A stretch of 38,860 nt of DNA from an uncultured Alphaproteobacteria bacterium. GTDB lineage: Bacteria; Pseudomonadota; Alphaproteobacteria; Rhodobacterales; Rhodobacteraceae. A program made the position numbers and the translations under genes. How positions within the stretch are numbered: the stretch's first letter is position 1; each line of letters begins with the position of its first letter. The notes under the pieces were generated by a model, which saw only the letters and a list, made by a program, of their open reading frames with translations, was not told the DNA's origin and ran no database searches. Positions 19,667-29,622 of the stretch are shown in pieces. The DNA is taken from the NCBI GenBank assembly GCA_902537235.1, contig CACBAO010000017.1, positions 1 to 38,860 of the forward strand. Reading direction: 5' to 3'.

Positions 19667-20509
19667 ATGGGCAACTCTAAAAATGATGAGATCTATAATC
19701 GTGATATAGGCATAAAAAGACTAGAGTTATTAGTTAAAAGACTAAGAGATCCCACACAAGGATGTCCTTGGGACATAGAACAGAACAGTAAAAGCATAGC
19801 GCATTATTGTGTAGAAGAGGCACATGAACTTCAGCACGCTATTTCATTAAATAAAACGGAAGCTATAAAAAGTGAGCTTGGAGATCTTTTATTCCAGATA
19901 GTTTTTCATTGTAATATAGCTGAGAAAGAATATGGCTTTTCTTTTGACGATATAGTTCAAGATGTATGTGATAAAATGATTTTCAGGCATCCTCATGTAT
20001 TCAATACAGAAAATCGAGCCGAGAAAAGCATTTCCTCAAAAGAAGTGAAAGATAATTGGGAAAAAATTAAATCTCTTGAAAAAAAAGGAACTATTGATGC
20101 AGATAATTTTTTTGAAGACGTCCCCCTATCACTTCCAGCGTTGTCTCATGCAATAAAAGTACAAAAAAAAGCATCACAGCTTAACTTTGATTGGGCCAAT
20201 TCTGCAGAAATACTCGGTAAGATAAACGAAGAGGTGAAAGAACTTTGGCATGCTTATGAAGCTAATGAGAAAATTTCTGTAGAGGAAGAATTTGGGGATG
20301 TTCTTTTTTCTCTCGTTAATTTGGGACGAAAACTTGATATAGACCCAGAGAAAAGCTTAGGTGTTTCAATCAAAAAATTCAAAAAAAGAATAAGTGTGTC
20401 GATTAAATTAATTAAAGCTGAGAAGCTATCAAACAAACAACTAACGGATAAAAAATTACTTGCAATATGGAAGCAAGCGAAGGACTTGCTGAGACAAAAC
20501 GATGCTTGA
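19667..20509 (+). CDS. mazG: Nucleoside triphosphate pyrophosphohydrolase MazG
   Basis: Hydrolyses (deoxy)nucleoside triphosphates to monophosphates and PPi, a house-cleaning role for abnormal nucleotides. The 280-residue protein has two MazG domains. The first contains RDPTQGCPWDIEQ and the metal-binding EEAHEL ... ELGDLLFQ pattern. The second has EEVKEL ... EEEFGDVLFSLVNLGRKL. The last 8 bases overlap the start of fur, so those two genes are probably coupled. Confidence 0.95.
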   Translation: MGNSKNDEIYNRDIGIKRLELLVKRLRDPTQGCPWDIEQNSKSIAHYCVEEAHELQHAISLNKTEAIKSELGDLLFQIVFHCNIAEKEYGFSFDDIVQDVCDKMIFRHPHVFNTENRAEKSISSKEVKDNWEKIKSLEKKGTIDADNFFEDVPLSLPALSHAIKVQKKASQLNFDWANSAEILGKINEEVKELWHAYEANEKISVEEEFGDVLFSLVNLGRKLDIDPEKSLGVSIKKFKKRISVSIKLIKAEKLSNKQLTDKKLLAIWKQAKDLLRQNDA

Positions 20510-20918
20510 AACAATATCCGAGAGATGTAGAAAAGTTGGTATAAGAATGACTGGGCAGAGACGACTAATCATAAAGGTATTAGAAGACTCTGATGATCAC
20601 CCAGATGTGGAAACCTTATTCGAAAGAGCAAACAAAATCGATAATAAAGTATCAATAGCAACAGTATATAGGACAGTTAAAACTTTAAAGAATGCGGGAA
20701 TTCTTGAAAAATTAGAATTTAACGATGGTCGATCAAGATTTGAAGACGCGGTGAGAAAACATCATGATCATTTAATCGATGTAGATTCCGGTCGTGTCAT
20801 AGAATTCATTGATGAGGAAATTGAGCACATACAAAAGAAAATAGCTAAGAAGCTAGGCTATGAGCTAATTGGACATAAACTAGAACTATACGGAAAAAAA
20901 AATGACAGGAACCATTGA
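20502..20918 (+). CDS. fur: Fur-family metal-responsive repressor (Fur/Mur type)
   Basis: DNA-binding repressor that responds to Fe(II) or, in many Alphaproteobacteria, Mn(II) (Mur). The 138-residue protein has the winged-helix recognition part [23 protein letters not shown] (shown here as [16 protein letters not shown]) and the metal-site [16 protein letters not shown]. Further histidines or acidic residues lie near IEHIQKK and [10 protein letters not shown]. The CxxC structural zinc site of E. coli Fur is absent, as in rhizobial Mur. It overlaps mazG at its 5' end and its last 17 bases overlap the eno start, which is unusual for a repressor gene. Confidence 0.9.
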   Translation: MLETISERCRKVGIRMTGQRRLIIKVLEDSDDHPDVETLFERANKIDNKVSIATVYRTVKTLKNAGILEKLEFNDGRSRFEDAVRKHHDHLIDVDSGRVIEFIDEEIEHIQKKIAKKLGYELIGHKLELYGKKNDRNH

Positions 20919-22179
20919 TCGAATAATAGCACGTGAGATAATTGATAGTAGAGGGCACCCTACCATTGAAGTTGATGTATCTCTGATAAATGGTTCTTTC
21001 GGTAGAGCTTCAGTCCCTTCTGGAGCCTCTACTGGCAGCCACGAAGCTTTAGAGTTGCGAGATAATAACTCAAAAAGATATTTGGGGAAGGGGGTAAGAA
21101 CGGCTGTTAACAATATAAACGAAAAAATAAACTCTCACTTAAAAGGCCAAGATCCATTGGACCAAAAGAAAATCGACGATATGCTAATTCAGTTGGATGG
21201 AACACCAAATAAGTCAAATTTAGGCGGAAATGCTATGTTGGGAGTTTCTCTAGCGACAGCTAGAGCAGCATCTGATTTAAAAAACCAGTCACTCTTTAAG
21301 TACCTAGGATCCGTCAAGGAGTATAAACTCCCAATACCTTTAATGAATATAATTAATGGGGGTAGTCACGCAGATAACGCTATCGATTTTCAAGAGTTTA
21401 TGATTATGCCTATTGGGGCAAAAACATTCAGTAAAGCCGTACAAATGTCATGCGAAGTTTTTCAAACTCTCAAAAATAATCTAAAGGCAGATGGATTTAG
21501 TACAAATATTGGAGATGAAGGAGGTTTTGCACCAGCGTTGGAAAGCACTGAGAGAGCGCTAGATGCAATTGTGACGGCAATCAAATCTTGTGGATACATT
21601 TTAGAGCAAGATTTTTATTTAGCTCTTGATTGTGCATCAACAGAATATTTCGAAAATCATAAATATAACTTGGTAGGTGAAAATAAATCTTTATCAGCGG
21701 AGGAAAATGCTGGAAATCTAGAGAGGCTATGCAATCTGTATCCTATTTACTCTATTGAAGATGGAATGGCTGAGGATGATTGGGAAGGTTGGGAACTGCT
21801 CACTGAAACCCTAAGCCCAAAAGTACAATTGGTGGGAGATGACTTGTTTGTTACCAATAAAATCCGACTCAAAGAAGGAATAGAAAGAGGAGCAGGTAAC
21901 GCAATCCTGATAAAACCAAATCAAATCGGCACATTAAGCGAAACTATAGAGACAATCTCACTAGCTCAGGAAAATAATTATTCCTGCATAATGTCTCACA
22001 GATCCGGAGAAACAGAGGACACATTTATAGCTGATCTAGCAGTAGCTAGTGGGTGCACTCAAATAAAGACTGGATCTTTATCTAGAAGTGACAGATTAGC
22101 AAAATATAACCAACTTTTACGCATAGAGGAAGAAATTGGGCAAAATGCTCAGTATATTGGAACTGATATCCTAAAGTGA
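20902..22179 (+). CDS. eno: Enolase
   Basis: Interconverts 2-phosphoglycerate and phosphoenolpyruvate in glycolysis and gluconeogenesis. The 425-residue length is normal. Visible are [17 protein letters not shown] at the N-terminus, GASTGSHEA, the metal ligands in [20 protein letters not shown] and VGDDLFVTN. The catalytic lysine is in [11 protein letters not shown], followed by [18 protein letters not shown]. It starts inside the 3' end of fur in another frame, and its last 9 bases overlap the convergent plsC stop. No separate promoter is evident within the overlapping region. Confidence 0.97.
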   Translation: MTGTIDRIIAREIIDSRGHPTIEVDVSLINGSFGRASVPSGASTGSHEALELRDNNSKRYLGKGVRTAVNNINEKINSHLKGQDPLDQKKIDDMLIQLDGTPNKSNLGGNAMLGVSLATARAASDLKNQSLFKYLGSVKEYKLPIPLMNIINGGSHADNAIDFQEFMIMPIGAKTFSKAVQMSCEVFQTLKNNLKADGFSTNIGDEGGFAPALESTERALDAIVTAIKSCGYILEQDFYLALDCASTEYFENHKYNLVGENKSLSAEENAGNLERLCNLYPIYSIEDGMAEDDWEGWELLTETLSPKVQLVGDDLFVTNKIRLKEGIERGAGNAILIKPNQIGTLSETIETISLAQENNYSCIMSHRSGETEDTFIADLAVASGCTQIKTGSLSRSDRLAKYNQLLRIEEEIGQNAQYIGTDILK

Positions 22180-22947
22180 GTTTTCTGGACTTTCTATACC
22201 ATTCTTAACCGCTTTGTAACAGGCGTAACTTAAATTCTTTCGATTATCGTATTTCTTAAATTCAAGTGGTTTATGAAATACCAACCGCACCCTCCCGTGA
22301 CGTACTTTCTTAATGATTTTTTTAATGTTCTCAAAGATTGTATCCTCTTCTCTCCAGAAACTATAAAAACCAGGATCATTTTTTATTGGTGACTTGTAGA
22401 TGATTGTTAAGGGCTGAACGGACCCTAAACTCTTTTCTTCAAACGTTTCACCATAACAAACTTCAAATAGGGATGATTTAAATTGCTTAATGATTGACCC
22501 ATCGGTACTCGTGCCCTCTGGAAAAAAGAATATGCTTTGGCCTTTTTTTAAACATTCTTCTACAGCCCTCATCTGTGAAAGTGCATTTAAAGATTTTCTT
22601 TCTATAAATATTGTTTGTCCTAAAGCAGCAAGAACTCCCAATCCTGGCCAAGATCTAACTTCTTTTTTTGCAATAAAGACCACATCTAGAATGCTATTTA
22701 TAGCCAAAATATCGATCCAAGAAATGTGGTTAGAGACAAAAATATGAGCCTCTCTCTTAAGTCCTACTATTTCCCATTCTATTCCAATTGTCTTCATTAC
22801 AGTTCTAGACCAAAACTTTTTGATAAGCAAAACAACAATCCGGTGTCCGAATAAATAATCTAGAGCCAACCCAAGGAGATACATAGGTAGAAGCGTTATT
22901 GTTAAAGCAAAAACGATTAAAACTCTCAATATAGCAATTGAACTCAT
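22171..22947 (-). CDS. plsC: 1-acyl-sn-glycerol-3-phosphate acyltransferase family (PlsC-like)
   Basis: Membrane-associated acyltransferase, expected to convert lysophosphatidate to phosphatidate in phospholipid synthesis. The 258-residue protein has an N-terminal hydrophobic helix (about 5-27), the catalytic NHISWID motif (His74, Asp79) and the [10 protein letters not shown] substrate-binding motif near residue 150. Both are standard for the family. An OlsA-like ornithine-lipid acyltransferase cannot be excluded. It is the downstream gene of the minus-strand gmk and carbonic-anhydrase-like group. Confidence 0.85.
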   Translation of the reverse strand: MSSIAILRVLIVFALTITLLPMYLLGLALDYLFGHRIVVLLIKKFWSRTVMKTIGIEWEIVGLKREAHIFVSNHISWIDILAINSILDVVFIAKKEVRSWPGLGVLAALGQTIFIERKSLNALSQMRAVEECLKKGQSIFFFPEGTSTDGSIIKQFKSSLFEVCYGETFEEKSLGSVQPLTIIYKSPIKNDPGFYSFWREEDTIFENIKKIIKKVRHGRVRLVFHKPLEFKKYDNRKNLSYACYKAVKNGIESPENSL

Positions 22948-22963
22948 CTAACCTTCAAATTGC

Positions 22964-23500
22964 TTATAAGTTTGTAGCTTTCATGTCTGATTTGAACCGT
23001 CTCATGTTTTGTTGATACCATTGCGCGGACTTCGTGACTCCCTCAATCTCCTTTTCTGTTAACTGCCTTACAACCTTTGCTGGGGATCCCATGATAAGAG
23101 AATTTTCTGGGAACGTTTTACCCTCAGTTACTAGTGAGCAGGCACCTACTAAACAATTTTTTGCTATTCGGGCTCCATTTAATATTGTCGACCCCATACC
23201 GATAAGAGTATTCTCTTCAATAATACAGCCATGGAGCATCGCTTTATGGCCTATTGTGCAGTTTTTCCCTATTTCAATCGGGAATCCTAAGTCTGTATGA
23301 AGAATTGTGTTTTCTTGTATATTGGTGCCGTGCATTATTGTTACTGTTTCGTTATCCCCTCTTATAGTTGTTCCAAACCAAACAGATGTTCCTTCTTTCA
23401 TTATTACATTACCTATAACAAATGCATTCGGAGCAATCCAAAAATCATTATTTTCTGGTAGCGTAGGTTTCATATTTCCGAGCTCATATATAGTTGTCAT
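22964..23500 (-). CDS. Gamma-carbonic-anhydrase-like hexapeptide-repeat protein
   Basis: A left-handed beta-helix protein of 178 residues (family of YrdA, CaiE and PaaY). Hexapeptide repeats run from about residue 20 to 140 (for example APNAFVIGNVIMKEGTSVWF). The three histidines that bind the metal in gamma-carbonic anhydrases can be placed in ENTILHTD and IGHKAMLHGC. Catalytic activity is not certain in this family, since many members are inactive or act on CoA thioesters. Its start overlaps the gmk stop by 4 bases (ATGA). Confidence 0.85.
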   Translation of the reverse strand: MTTIYELGNMKPTLPENNDFWIAPNAFVIGNVIMKEGTSVWFGTTIRGDNETVTIMHGTNIQENTILHTDLGFPIEIGKNCTIGHKAMLHGCIIEENTLIGMGSTILNGARIAKNCLVGACSLVTEGKTFPENSLIMGSPAKVVRQLTEKEIEGVTKSAQWYQQNMRRFKSDMKATNL

Positions 23501-24153
23501 GACTTCAATTCCTTAAATTCGTACGTAAGTGTTTCAACAAACTCCTCCAATTGCCAATTTCTAACGCGCCGCAACTTTTCAGATGTAATTATCGATTTTA
23601 CCTCATTAAGGGTTTGTTCAAAATCATTGTTTACAATAACATAATCATATTCTTTCCAGTGCATTATTTCACCTATAGATTTCGTCATTCTATCTTTAAC
23701 AGTTTCTGAAGAGTCTTGAGCTCGCTTCATCAGCCTCTCCTGTAGCGCTTTGATTGATGGAGGTAAAATAAATATTGAAATAACAAATTTACTTAGAGAT
23801 GAACTACGAATTTGTTTGCCACCTTGCCAGTCAACATCAAAAATCAAATCTTTACCATCATTAATAGACTCCATTACAGGTTCTAAAGGGGTCCCATATA
23901 AATTTCCAAAAACTTTGGCATGCTCTAAAAATTGACCATCATTGATTCTTTCTCTGAATTCGTTAACGGTTAAAAAGTGATATTCTCTGCCATTTACTTC
24001 ACCTGGCCTAGATTTTCTAGTAGTAGCTGAAACGGAAAATAAAAAGTTTTTATTTTCTTCAACCAAAGCACGCGCAATGCTTGTCTTACCTGCTCCCGAT
24101 GGAGAAGACAAAATCACTAATACTCCTTTTTCTGACAAGCTCAATTTCTCCAC
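23497..24153 (-). CDS. gmk: Guanylate kinase
   Basis: Phosphorylates GMP to GDP in the cytosol. The 218 residues carry the P-loop SSPSGAGKTSIARAL (about residues 16-30), the GMP-binding STTRKSRPGEVNGREYHFLT-like segment and DVDWQGGKQIR. The start codon is GTG at 24153. It overlaps the carbonic-anhydrase-like gene by 4 bases and follows serB after 9 bases, in a compact minus-strand operon. Confidence 0.95.
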   Translation of the reverse strand: MEKLSLSEKGVLVILSSPSGAGKTSIARALVEENKNFLFSVSATTRKSRPGEVNGREYHFLTVNEFRERINDGQFLEHAKVFGNLYGTPLEPVMESINDGKDLIFDVDWQGGKQIRSSSLSKFVISIFILPPSIKALQERLMKRAQDSSETVKDRMTKSIGEIMHWKEYDYVIVNNDFEQTLNEVKSIITSEKLRRVRNWQLEEFVETLTYEFKELKS

Positions 24154-24162
24154 AAATTATAT

Positions 24163-25023
24163 TTAATAAACGAACTGCTCCTCTCTAAGTCCAAGTAAGT
24201 ATAGGATAGCCGATATATCTGAATTCTTTAACACATGTTTTGCAGAAAGATTAAGATGATCACTGCCCTTGAACGAAATACCTACTCCGGATTCTGAAAT
24301 CATTTTTATATCATTGTTTCCATCACCTACCGCCACAACTTTAGAGCTGTTTTCCCCTTGCCGACCAATTAATTGTTTCATCAATTCAAGCTTTTTCTCT
24401 GCGTTTACTATTGTTCCTATAACTTTTCCGGTTAAGCGACCCTCTTTATATTCCAAAAAATTTGCGAAGGAGAAATCTGCTTCCAATTCTTTCTGAATAT
24501 GATCAGAAAAATAAGTAAATCCTCCTGAAAGAATAGCGGTTTTTCCAAAATGTTTTTTGAACGTTTTAAAAAGAACTGCGGCACCAGGCCTGACATTAAT
24601 TTTTTTGTACAAACAATGCTCTAAAACCCCTAATTCTGTACCCTTCAGCAAAGCTAATCTTTTAAGCAAAGCTTCTTCAAAATTTAAACCTTCTTGCATT
24701 GCCTGTGTCGTAATCCTCCTAACTTCGGACCCTTTTCCTACAAGATCTGCAATCTCATCAATGCATTCTTCTTGTAAAATAGTTCCATCCATGTCAGAGG
24801 CTAATAGATGCACACTTCGTTCATCCTCAGTTATGAAATTTATGTCAATTTTTTTATTTCTTTCTAACTTAAGATCCTCGGTGATATTATCTGGGTGAAC
24901 TTGAAATTGAACTCCACTGGAACCTAACACATCTACTCTTTCGGCGTTCAATTTGTTCTTCAGAAAAGCTATTTCAGAAGATGGTATTTCTTTATGCGAT
25001 GTTACTACACAAAAATTTAGCAT
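24163..25023 (-). CDS. serB: Phosphoserine phosphatase SerB
   Basis: Last step of serine synthesis, hydrolysing phosphoserine. It is a HAD-fold enzyme of 286 residues, with the nucleophile motif LASDMDGTILQEECIDEIADL (the Asp of DMDGT), motif II ILSGGFTYFSDHI, a following lysine (NAEKKLELM) and motif III AVGDGNNDIKMI. The first 70 residues form the less conserved N-terminal domain. It is 25 bases downstream of the DAHP synthase gene; both are amino-acid biosynthesis genes. Confidence 0.95.
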   Translation of the reverse strand: MLNFCVVTSHKEIPSSEIAFLKNKLNAERVDVLGSSGVQFQVHPDNITEDLKLERNKKIDINFITEDERSVHLLASDMDGTILQEECIDEIADLVGKGSEVRRITTQAMQEGLNFEEALLKRLALLKGTELGVLEHCLYKKINVRPGAAVLFKTFKKHFGKTAILSGGFTYFSDHIQKELEADFSFANFLEYKEGRLTGKVIGTIVNAEKKLELMKQLIGRQGENSSKVVAVGDGNNDIKMISESGVGISFKGSDHLNLSAKHVLKNSDISAILYLLGLREEQFVY

Positions 25024-25048
25024 TACAAAAGTGGGTATGCGCCTTGTT

Positions 25049-26386
25049 TTATTTTTCCAATTGTTCCGCCACTAAAAATGCTAGCTCAAGGGATTGAGAA
25101 GCATTCAATCTTGGGTCACAGGCAGTGTGATACCGCAAGGAAAGGTCTTCATCATCAATTGATTGAAGTCCACCGGTACACTCGGTCACATCTTTTCCTG
25201 TCATTTCAAAATGAACACCGCCAAGATATGTCCCTTCTGATCGATGAGCTGCAAATGAATTTTGGACCTCAGCCAATACGTAATCAAATGGTCTAGTTTT
25301 GAACCCACTGGTTGATTTAACAGTGTTTCCATGCATAGGATCACAGCACCAAACAACATTCAGCCCTTCTGATTGGACGATTTTTATTAACCCCGGTAGA
25401 TAATCCAGAACTTTGTTATGACCAAATCTAGTTATTAAGGTTAGCCTACCCATTTCATTTTTTGGATTAAGCTTTTGAACTAGTCTCACCAAATCGTCGT
25501 TAGTTAGACTTGGTCCACACTTCAGTCCTATAGGATTCTCCACACCACTACAAAAATCAACATGAGCCCCATCTGGATCTCTGGTTCGATCCCCTATCCA
25601 AAGCATATGGCCTGAACCCGCAATTGGATTACCTGTAAGACTATCAATTCTGCAAAGTGCTTCTTCATACTCCAAAAGCAATGCTTCATGGCTTGTATAG
25701 AAATCAACTTTTCTAAGCGTCTCGGTATTATTAGGTGAAATACCAGCTGCTTCCATGAAGTCAAGAGCTTCAGAAATTCTCTCGGCAAGTTCTGAAAACT
25801 GTGTATACCTACTTCCTGTCCTAGTATTCTCTAGAGTCCAGGAATGAACTTGACGTATATCAGCGAAGCCTCCTTGAGAAAATGCTCTCAATAGGTTCAC
25901 AGAGGCTGCTGATTGCGTGTAGGCTTGAAGCATTCTCTTAGGATCAGGTTCTCTACTTTTCAAGTCTGGTGCAATGTCATTGATAATATCTCCTCGGTAT
26001 GATGGTAGTTTTTGGTCATTGATATTTTCATAATCTGCAGACCTAGGCTTTGCAAACTGTCCAGCCATACGACCAATTTTTACCACTGGTTTTTTTGAGC
26101 CAAAGGTAAGCACAACAGCCATCTGGAGCATTACTTTGAACGTATCTCTGATTAAGTTTGCCGAAAACTCTGAAAAGCTTTCGGCGCAGTCCCCACCTTG
26201 AAGTAAAAAAGCTTCGCCTACACCTATCTTAGCGAGTTGTTTCCTTAAATTTCTTACCTCTCCAGCGAAAACCAACGGTGGTAATGCTTCTAAGCTACTC
26301 TCAACAGACGCTAACTCATCTAGATTACCGTAATTAGGCATCTGAACTCTTGGTTTTTCACGCCAGCCTTTTTTATCCCAGCCCAT
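25049..26386 (-). CDS. aroG: Class II 3-deoxy-7-phosphoheptulonate (DAHP) synthase
   Basis: First step of the shikimate pathway, joining phosphoenolpyruvate and erythrose 4-phosphate. The 445-residue protein belongs to the plant-like class II enzymes: it starts WDKKGWREKPRVQMPNY, has FLLQGGDCAESFSEF (metal-binding Cys), GRMAGQFAKPRS, and ends with the WCCDPMHGNT and GVHFEMTGKDVTECTGG regions. The class I aroFGH sequence pattern is absent. It heads the minus-strand run through serB and gmk, divergent from htpG (174-base gap). Confidence 0.96.
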   Translation of the reverse strand: MGWDKKGWREKPRVQMPNYGNLDELASVESSLEALPPLVFAGEVRNLRKQLAKIGVGEAFLLQGGDCAESFSEFSANLIRDTFKVMLQMAVVLTFGSKKPVVKIGRMAGQFAKPRSADYENINDQKLPSYRGDIINDIAPDLKSREPDPKRMLQAYTQSAASVNLLRAFSQGGFADIRQVHSWTLENTRTGSRYTQFSELAERISEALDFMEAAGISPNNTETLRKVDFYTSHEALLLEYEEALCRIDSLTGNPIAGSGHMLWIGDRTRDPDGAHVDFCSGVENPIGLKCGPSLTNDDLVRLVQKLNPKNEMGRLTLITRFGHNKVLDYLPGLIKIVQSEGLNVVWCCDPMHGNTVKSTSGFKTRPFDYVLAEVQNSFAAHRSEGTYLGGVHFEMTGKDVTECTGGLQSIDDEDLSLRYHTACDPRLNASQSLELAFLVAEQLEK

Positions 26387-26496
26387 CTATATTCCTTAGT
26401 GACTTAAATTAATTGCCAAGGAAGGTCTTACACTTATTGAACCTAAAAAACAACCTGAAGAATAGTAAAAAAATCAAAAAAAATCGTTTGTTCTTA

Positions 26497-26525
26497 TTGA
26501 CTACTGAATATTCAATACATAAATA
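26497..26525 (+). promoter_or_regulatory. Candidate promoter of htpG
   Basis: TTGACT at 26497-26502 and TAAATA at 26520-26525 are 17 bases apart, a plausible sigma-70 pair 36 bases before the htpG ATG. No heat-shock sigma-32 pattern could be recognised. Chance matches are common in AT-rich DNA, so this is weak. Confidence 0.3.
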
Positions 26526-26560
26526 AGATCAACAAATTGCATAATGAAGGAAAATTCTCA

Positions 26561-28417
26561 ATGAAAAAGGCTTTTGAAGCAGACACTGGTCGCGTTCTCA
26601 ACATCGTAATTAATTCTCTCTACTCGGAAAAAGAAATCTTTCTTAGAGAATTGATTTCTAATAGCAGTGATGCGCTTGATAAGCGACGGTTCCTTTCCTT
26701 GACTGACAAAAAAGATAGTGTTGGGACGGAAGATCTTAAAATTGAGATCCATGCAAATAAAAAAGATAGCACGCTTACAATAAACGATAACGGCATCGGT
26801 ATGAGCAAAGAAGAATTAGAAAATTCTTTAGGGACTATTGCTAAATCCGGAACCACAGAATTTTTGGCAGAGCTTGAAAAAAATGCAGGAAAAGACAAGA
26901 AAAAAAATGATGTCAATCTTATAGGCCAGTTTGGTGTGGGTTTTTATTCTGCCTTTATGGTTGCTGACAAGGTTGAGGTTGTAAGCAAGGGTGTTGGGCA
27001 AACTAAAGCAAACAAGTGGGAGTCTGATGGTATTTCAGGATACGAAATTTCTAATTCTACTAAAGAAGAGATAGGAACAGAAATCACTCTTCATATAAAA
27101 CGTAGCGAAAAGGAGTATCTTGATAAAGAAAGGATAGGTTTTATAACTCGGAAGTACTCAGATCATTTAATGTATTCTGTGAATTTTATTGATGGAAAGA
27201 ATGAGCCTGAATTGCTCAATAAAGCTTCAGCTATCTGGACAAGAGAGAAGAAAGATATTTCAGCTGAACAATATGAAGAGTTTTACAAACAAATAGGTGC
27301 TGGATTTAATAAACCTTTACTCACGTTACATAACAAGGTTGAAGGAACATTGAGCTACATAAATCTTCTCTTTATACCAGATTCAAGGCCATTTGATTTA
27401 TTTCAAATGGACGTAAAATCTAAGATAAAACTTTATTCAAACCGAGTCCTGATAACCGATGACTCTGAAAGCATTTTACCAAGATGGCTTAGGTTTGTAA
27501 AAGGTATAGTCGACACATCAGACGTTGACCTTAATGTTAGTAGAGAAATGCTACAGCATAATGTCACCTTGAACAAAATCTCTAAGGCATTAAAGAAGAG
27601 GGTCATTAACGAACTCAAAAAGATGAAAGATAAAGACCAAGAAAAATATTCTTCATTTTGGAATGAGTTTGGCATCGTTCTTAAAGAAGGAATTTATGAA
27701 GATTTTGATCTGAAGACAGAACTTCTCGAATTATCAAAGTTCCAGTCCATGAATGAGGACAAACTCGTGTTTTTATCAGACTATATCGAAAAAATGAATA
27801 CCGAACAAAAAGATATATACTATTTGGCAGCAGAGAATAAAGAAATGGCAGAAGGCAGCCCGCATCTTGAAGTATTCAAGAAGAAGAAGCTTGATGTCTT
27901 ATTTCTAACGGACCCGATAGATACATTTTGGTTATCTATGGCAGGTGAGTTCCAGGACAGAAAGTTTGTTTCTATTACCAAAGGCGATATAGACCTAACA
28001 GCTTTTTCAGACGATAAAAAAGAAAAAGAGAAGAAGCCACCGGCAGGCATGAAGGGCCTTGTCGAGAAAATCAAAGAAATACTAGGTGAAAGTGTGCAGG
28101 ATGTAAAAGTGTCTACAAAACTAGTTGATAGCGCATGCTGTCTAGTAGCACCTGATACTGGGATGGATGTTCAGATGGAAAGAATAATGAAAATTCAAAA
28201 TAAAGATTTCAAGGGTATGCCCAGAATACTAGAGATAAATCCTGACCATAATATAATTAAGAAACTGAATAAGATTAAGGATACAGACAAAGATGCTTTG
28301 AATGATGCCTCTCTCCTACTGTTTGATCAGGCAAAGATGGTGGAAGGAGAGCTCCCTAACGACATAGCGAAATTTAACCAAAGAATGTCAAAATTCTTGG
28401 GTTTAGCTCTAAGCTGA
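26561..28417 (+). CDS. htpG: Molecular chaperone HtpG (bacterial Hsp90)
   Basis: Cytosolic ATP-dependent dimeric chaperone. I choose the ATG at 26561 (MKKAFEADTGRVLNIVINSL), with GAAGG at 26546-26550 upstream, over an in-frame TTG at 26537; this gives 618 residues. The GHKL ATP-binding pocket is shown by LRELISNSSDALDKRR, NDNGIGMSKEEL and IGQFGVGFYSAFMVADKV. The middle domain carries RGIVDTSDLNLNVSRE-like FVKGIVDTSDVDLNVSREM, with the catalytic arginine. A C-terminal dimerisation domain follows. The gene stands alone and ends 5 bases before the convergent thiolase stop. Confidence 0.96.
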   Translation: MKKAFEADTGRVLNIVINSLYSEKEIFLRELISNSSDALDKRRFLSLTDKKDSVGTEDLKIEIHANKKDSTLTINDNGIGMSKEELENSLGTIAKSGTTEFLAELEKNAGKDKKKNDVNLIGQFGVGFYSAFMVADKVEVVSKGVGQTKANKWESDGISGYEISNSTKEEIGTEITLHIKRSEKEYLDKERIGFITRKYSDHLMYSVNFIDGKNEPELLNKASAIWTREKKDISAEQYEEFYKQIGAGFNKPLLTLHNKVEGTLSYINLLFIPDSRPFDLFQMDVKSKIKLYSNRVLITDDSESILPRWLRFVKGIVDTSDVDLNVSREMLQHNVTLNKISKALKKRVINELKKMKDKDQEKYSSFWNEFGIVLKEGIYEDFDLKTELLELSKFQSMNEDKLVFLSDYIEKMNTEQKDIYYLAAENKEMAEGSPHLEVFKKKKLDVLFLTDPIDTFWLSMAGEFQDRKFVSITKGDIDLTAFSDDKKEKEKKPPAGMKGLVEKIKEILGESVQDVKVSTKLVDSACCLVAPDTGMDVQMERIMKIQNKDFKGMPRILEINPDHNIIKKLNKIKDTDKDALNDASLLLFDQAKMVEGELPNDIAKFNQRMSKFLGLALS

Positions 28418-28422
28418 TAAAA

Positions 28423-29622
28423 TTATGTGCTTTGATAAAGCGTAGTTACACACGCTCCGCCCAAGCCGAGATTATGCTGTAGAGCCGTTTTAGCGCCATC
28501 AACTTGCTTTTCGCCTGCGTTTCCGCGAAGTTGCTGGGTCAACTCAAAGCATTGTGCTAATCCAGTTGCCCCTAATGGATGTCCTTTGGAAAGTAAGCCT
28601 CCGGACGGATTTGTTACAAATTTTCCCCCGAAAGTATTGTCTCCATCTTGAACAAACTTTTGCGCTTCGCCTTCTTCACATAAGCCAAGAGCTTCATAAG
28701 TTATAAGCTCATTGTGGGCAAAACAATCATGGAGCTCTACTACGTCCACATCCTTAACATCAACTCCAGTTTGCTGATATAAATTTTTTGCTGCCTCCTT
28801 AGTCATGTCGTAACCTACTAATTGCATCATATCCTTCTCTGAAAAGGTAGACTCGTAATCAGTTGTCATCGCCTGCGCTAAAATCTTCACATTGGAATCG
28901 ATATTGTGTTTATTGGCAAACTTTTCAGAAACTAATACGGCCGCAGCCCCACCACAGGTTGGTGGGCAAGCCATTAATCTGGTCATAACACCTGGCCACA
29001 TAATTGGAGACTCCATTACTTCTTCCTCACTGACCTCTTTTTTGAATAGGGCTAACGGATTTCTAGCGGCATGCCTGCTTGCTTTAGCTCTAATTTTTGC
29101 AAAATCTTTCATGGTGGTCCCATATTTATCCATATGTGATTTTCCAGCACCTCCAAAGTAACGTAACGCTAATGGAATTTCTGCATTCCCTACTAACTGT
29201 TCGCAGGTTTCATTAAATTCACCAAAAGGACTAGGCCTGTCCGTGTAGATATCACCGAGCGCTCCAGGTCGCATTTGTTCAAAGCCTAGAGCAAGGACGC
29301 AATCACTAGAACCACTTTCTATCGCTTGCCTTGCCAAATACAGTGCTGTGGAACCTGTGGAACAGTTATTGTTTACATTTATAATTGGAATACCTGTCAT
29401 GCCAACATGATACAAAGCCCGCTGACCTGATGTAGAATCTCCAAATACATATCCAACAAAGGCACTTTGGATATTTTTATAGTCCACACCACTGTCTCGG
29501 AGTGCTAACTTAGCTGCTTTTGCACCCATAATATCGTATGTTTCTGAAGCTCCGGGCTTAGCAAAAGGAATCATTCCAACCCCCGCTACTATTACTTTAT
29601 TTCCGGTTGATTTTTTTGTCAT
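28423..29622 (-). CDS. SCP2-type (lipid-transfer) thiolase
   Basis: A thiolase-fold protein of 399 residues in the SCP-x/acetyl-CoA acetyltransferase group, expected to act in acyl-CoA beta-oxidation or a related Claisen reaction. The nucleophilic cysteine is Cys87 in NVNNNCSTGSTALYLARQA. The second half has VELHDCFAHNELITYEALG and NPSGGLLSKGHPLGATGLAQ, typical of SCP2-type thiolases. The exact substrate cannot be read from the sequence. The ATG at 29622 has ACGGAG a few bases upstream. It is not near other fatty-acid oxidation genes in this window and is divergent from fccA. Confidence 0.88.
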   Translation of the reverse strand: MTKKSTGNKVIVAGVGMIPFAKPGASETYDIMGAKAAKLALRDSGVDYKNIQSAFVGYVFGDSTSGQRALYHVGMTGIPIINVNNNCSTGSTALYLARQAIESGSSDCVLALGFEQMRPGALGDIYTDRPSPFGEFNETCEQLVGNAEIPLALRYFGGAGKSHMDKYGTTMKDFAKIRAKASRHAARNPLALFKKEVSEEEVMESPIMWPGVMTRLMACPPTCGGAAAVLVSEKFANKHNIDSNVKILAQAMTTDYESTFSEKDMMQLVGYDMTKEAAKNLYQQTGVDVKDVDVVELHDCFAHNELITYEALGLCEEGEAQKFVQDGDNTFGGKFVTNPSGGLLSKGHPLGATGLAQCFELTQQLRGNAGEKQVDGAKTALQHNLGLGGACVTTLYQST

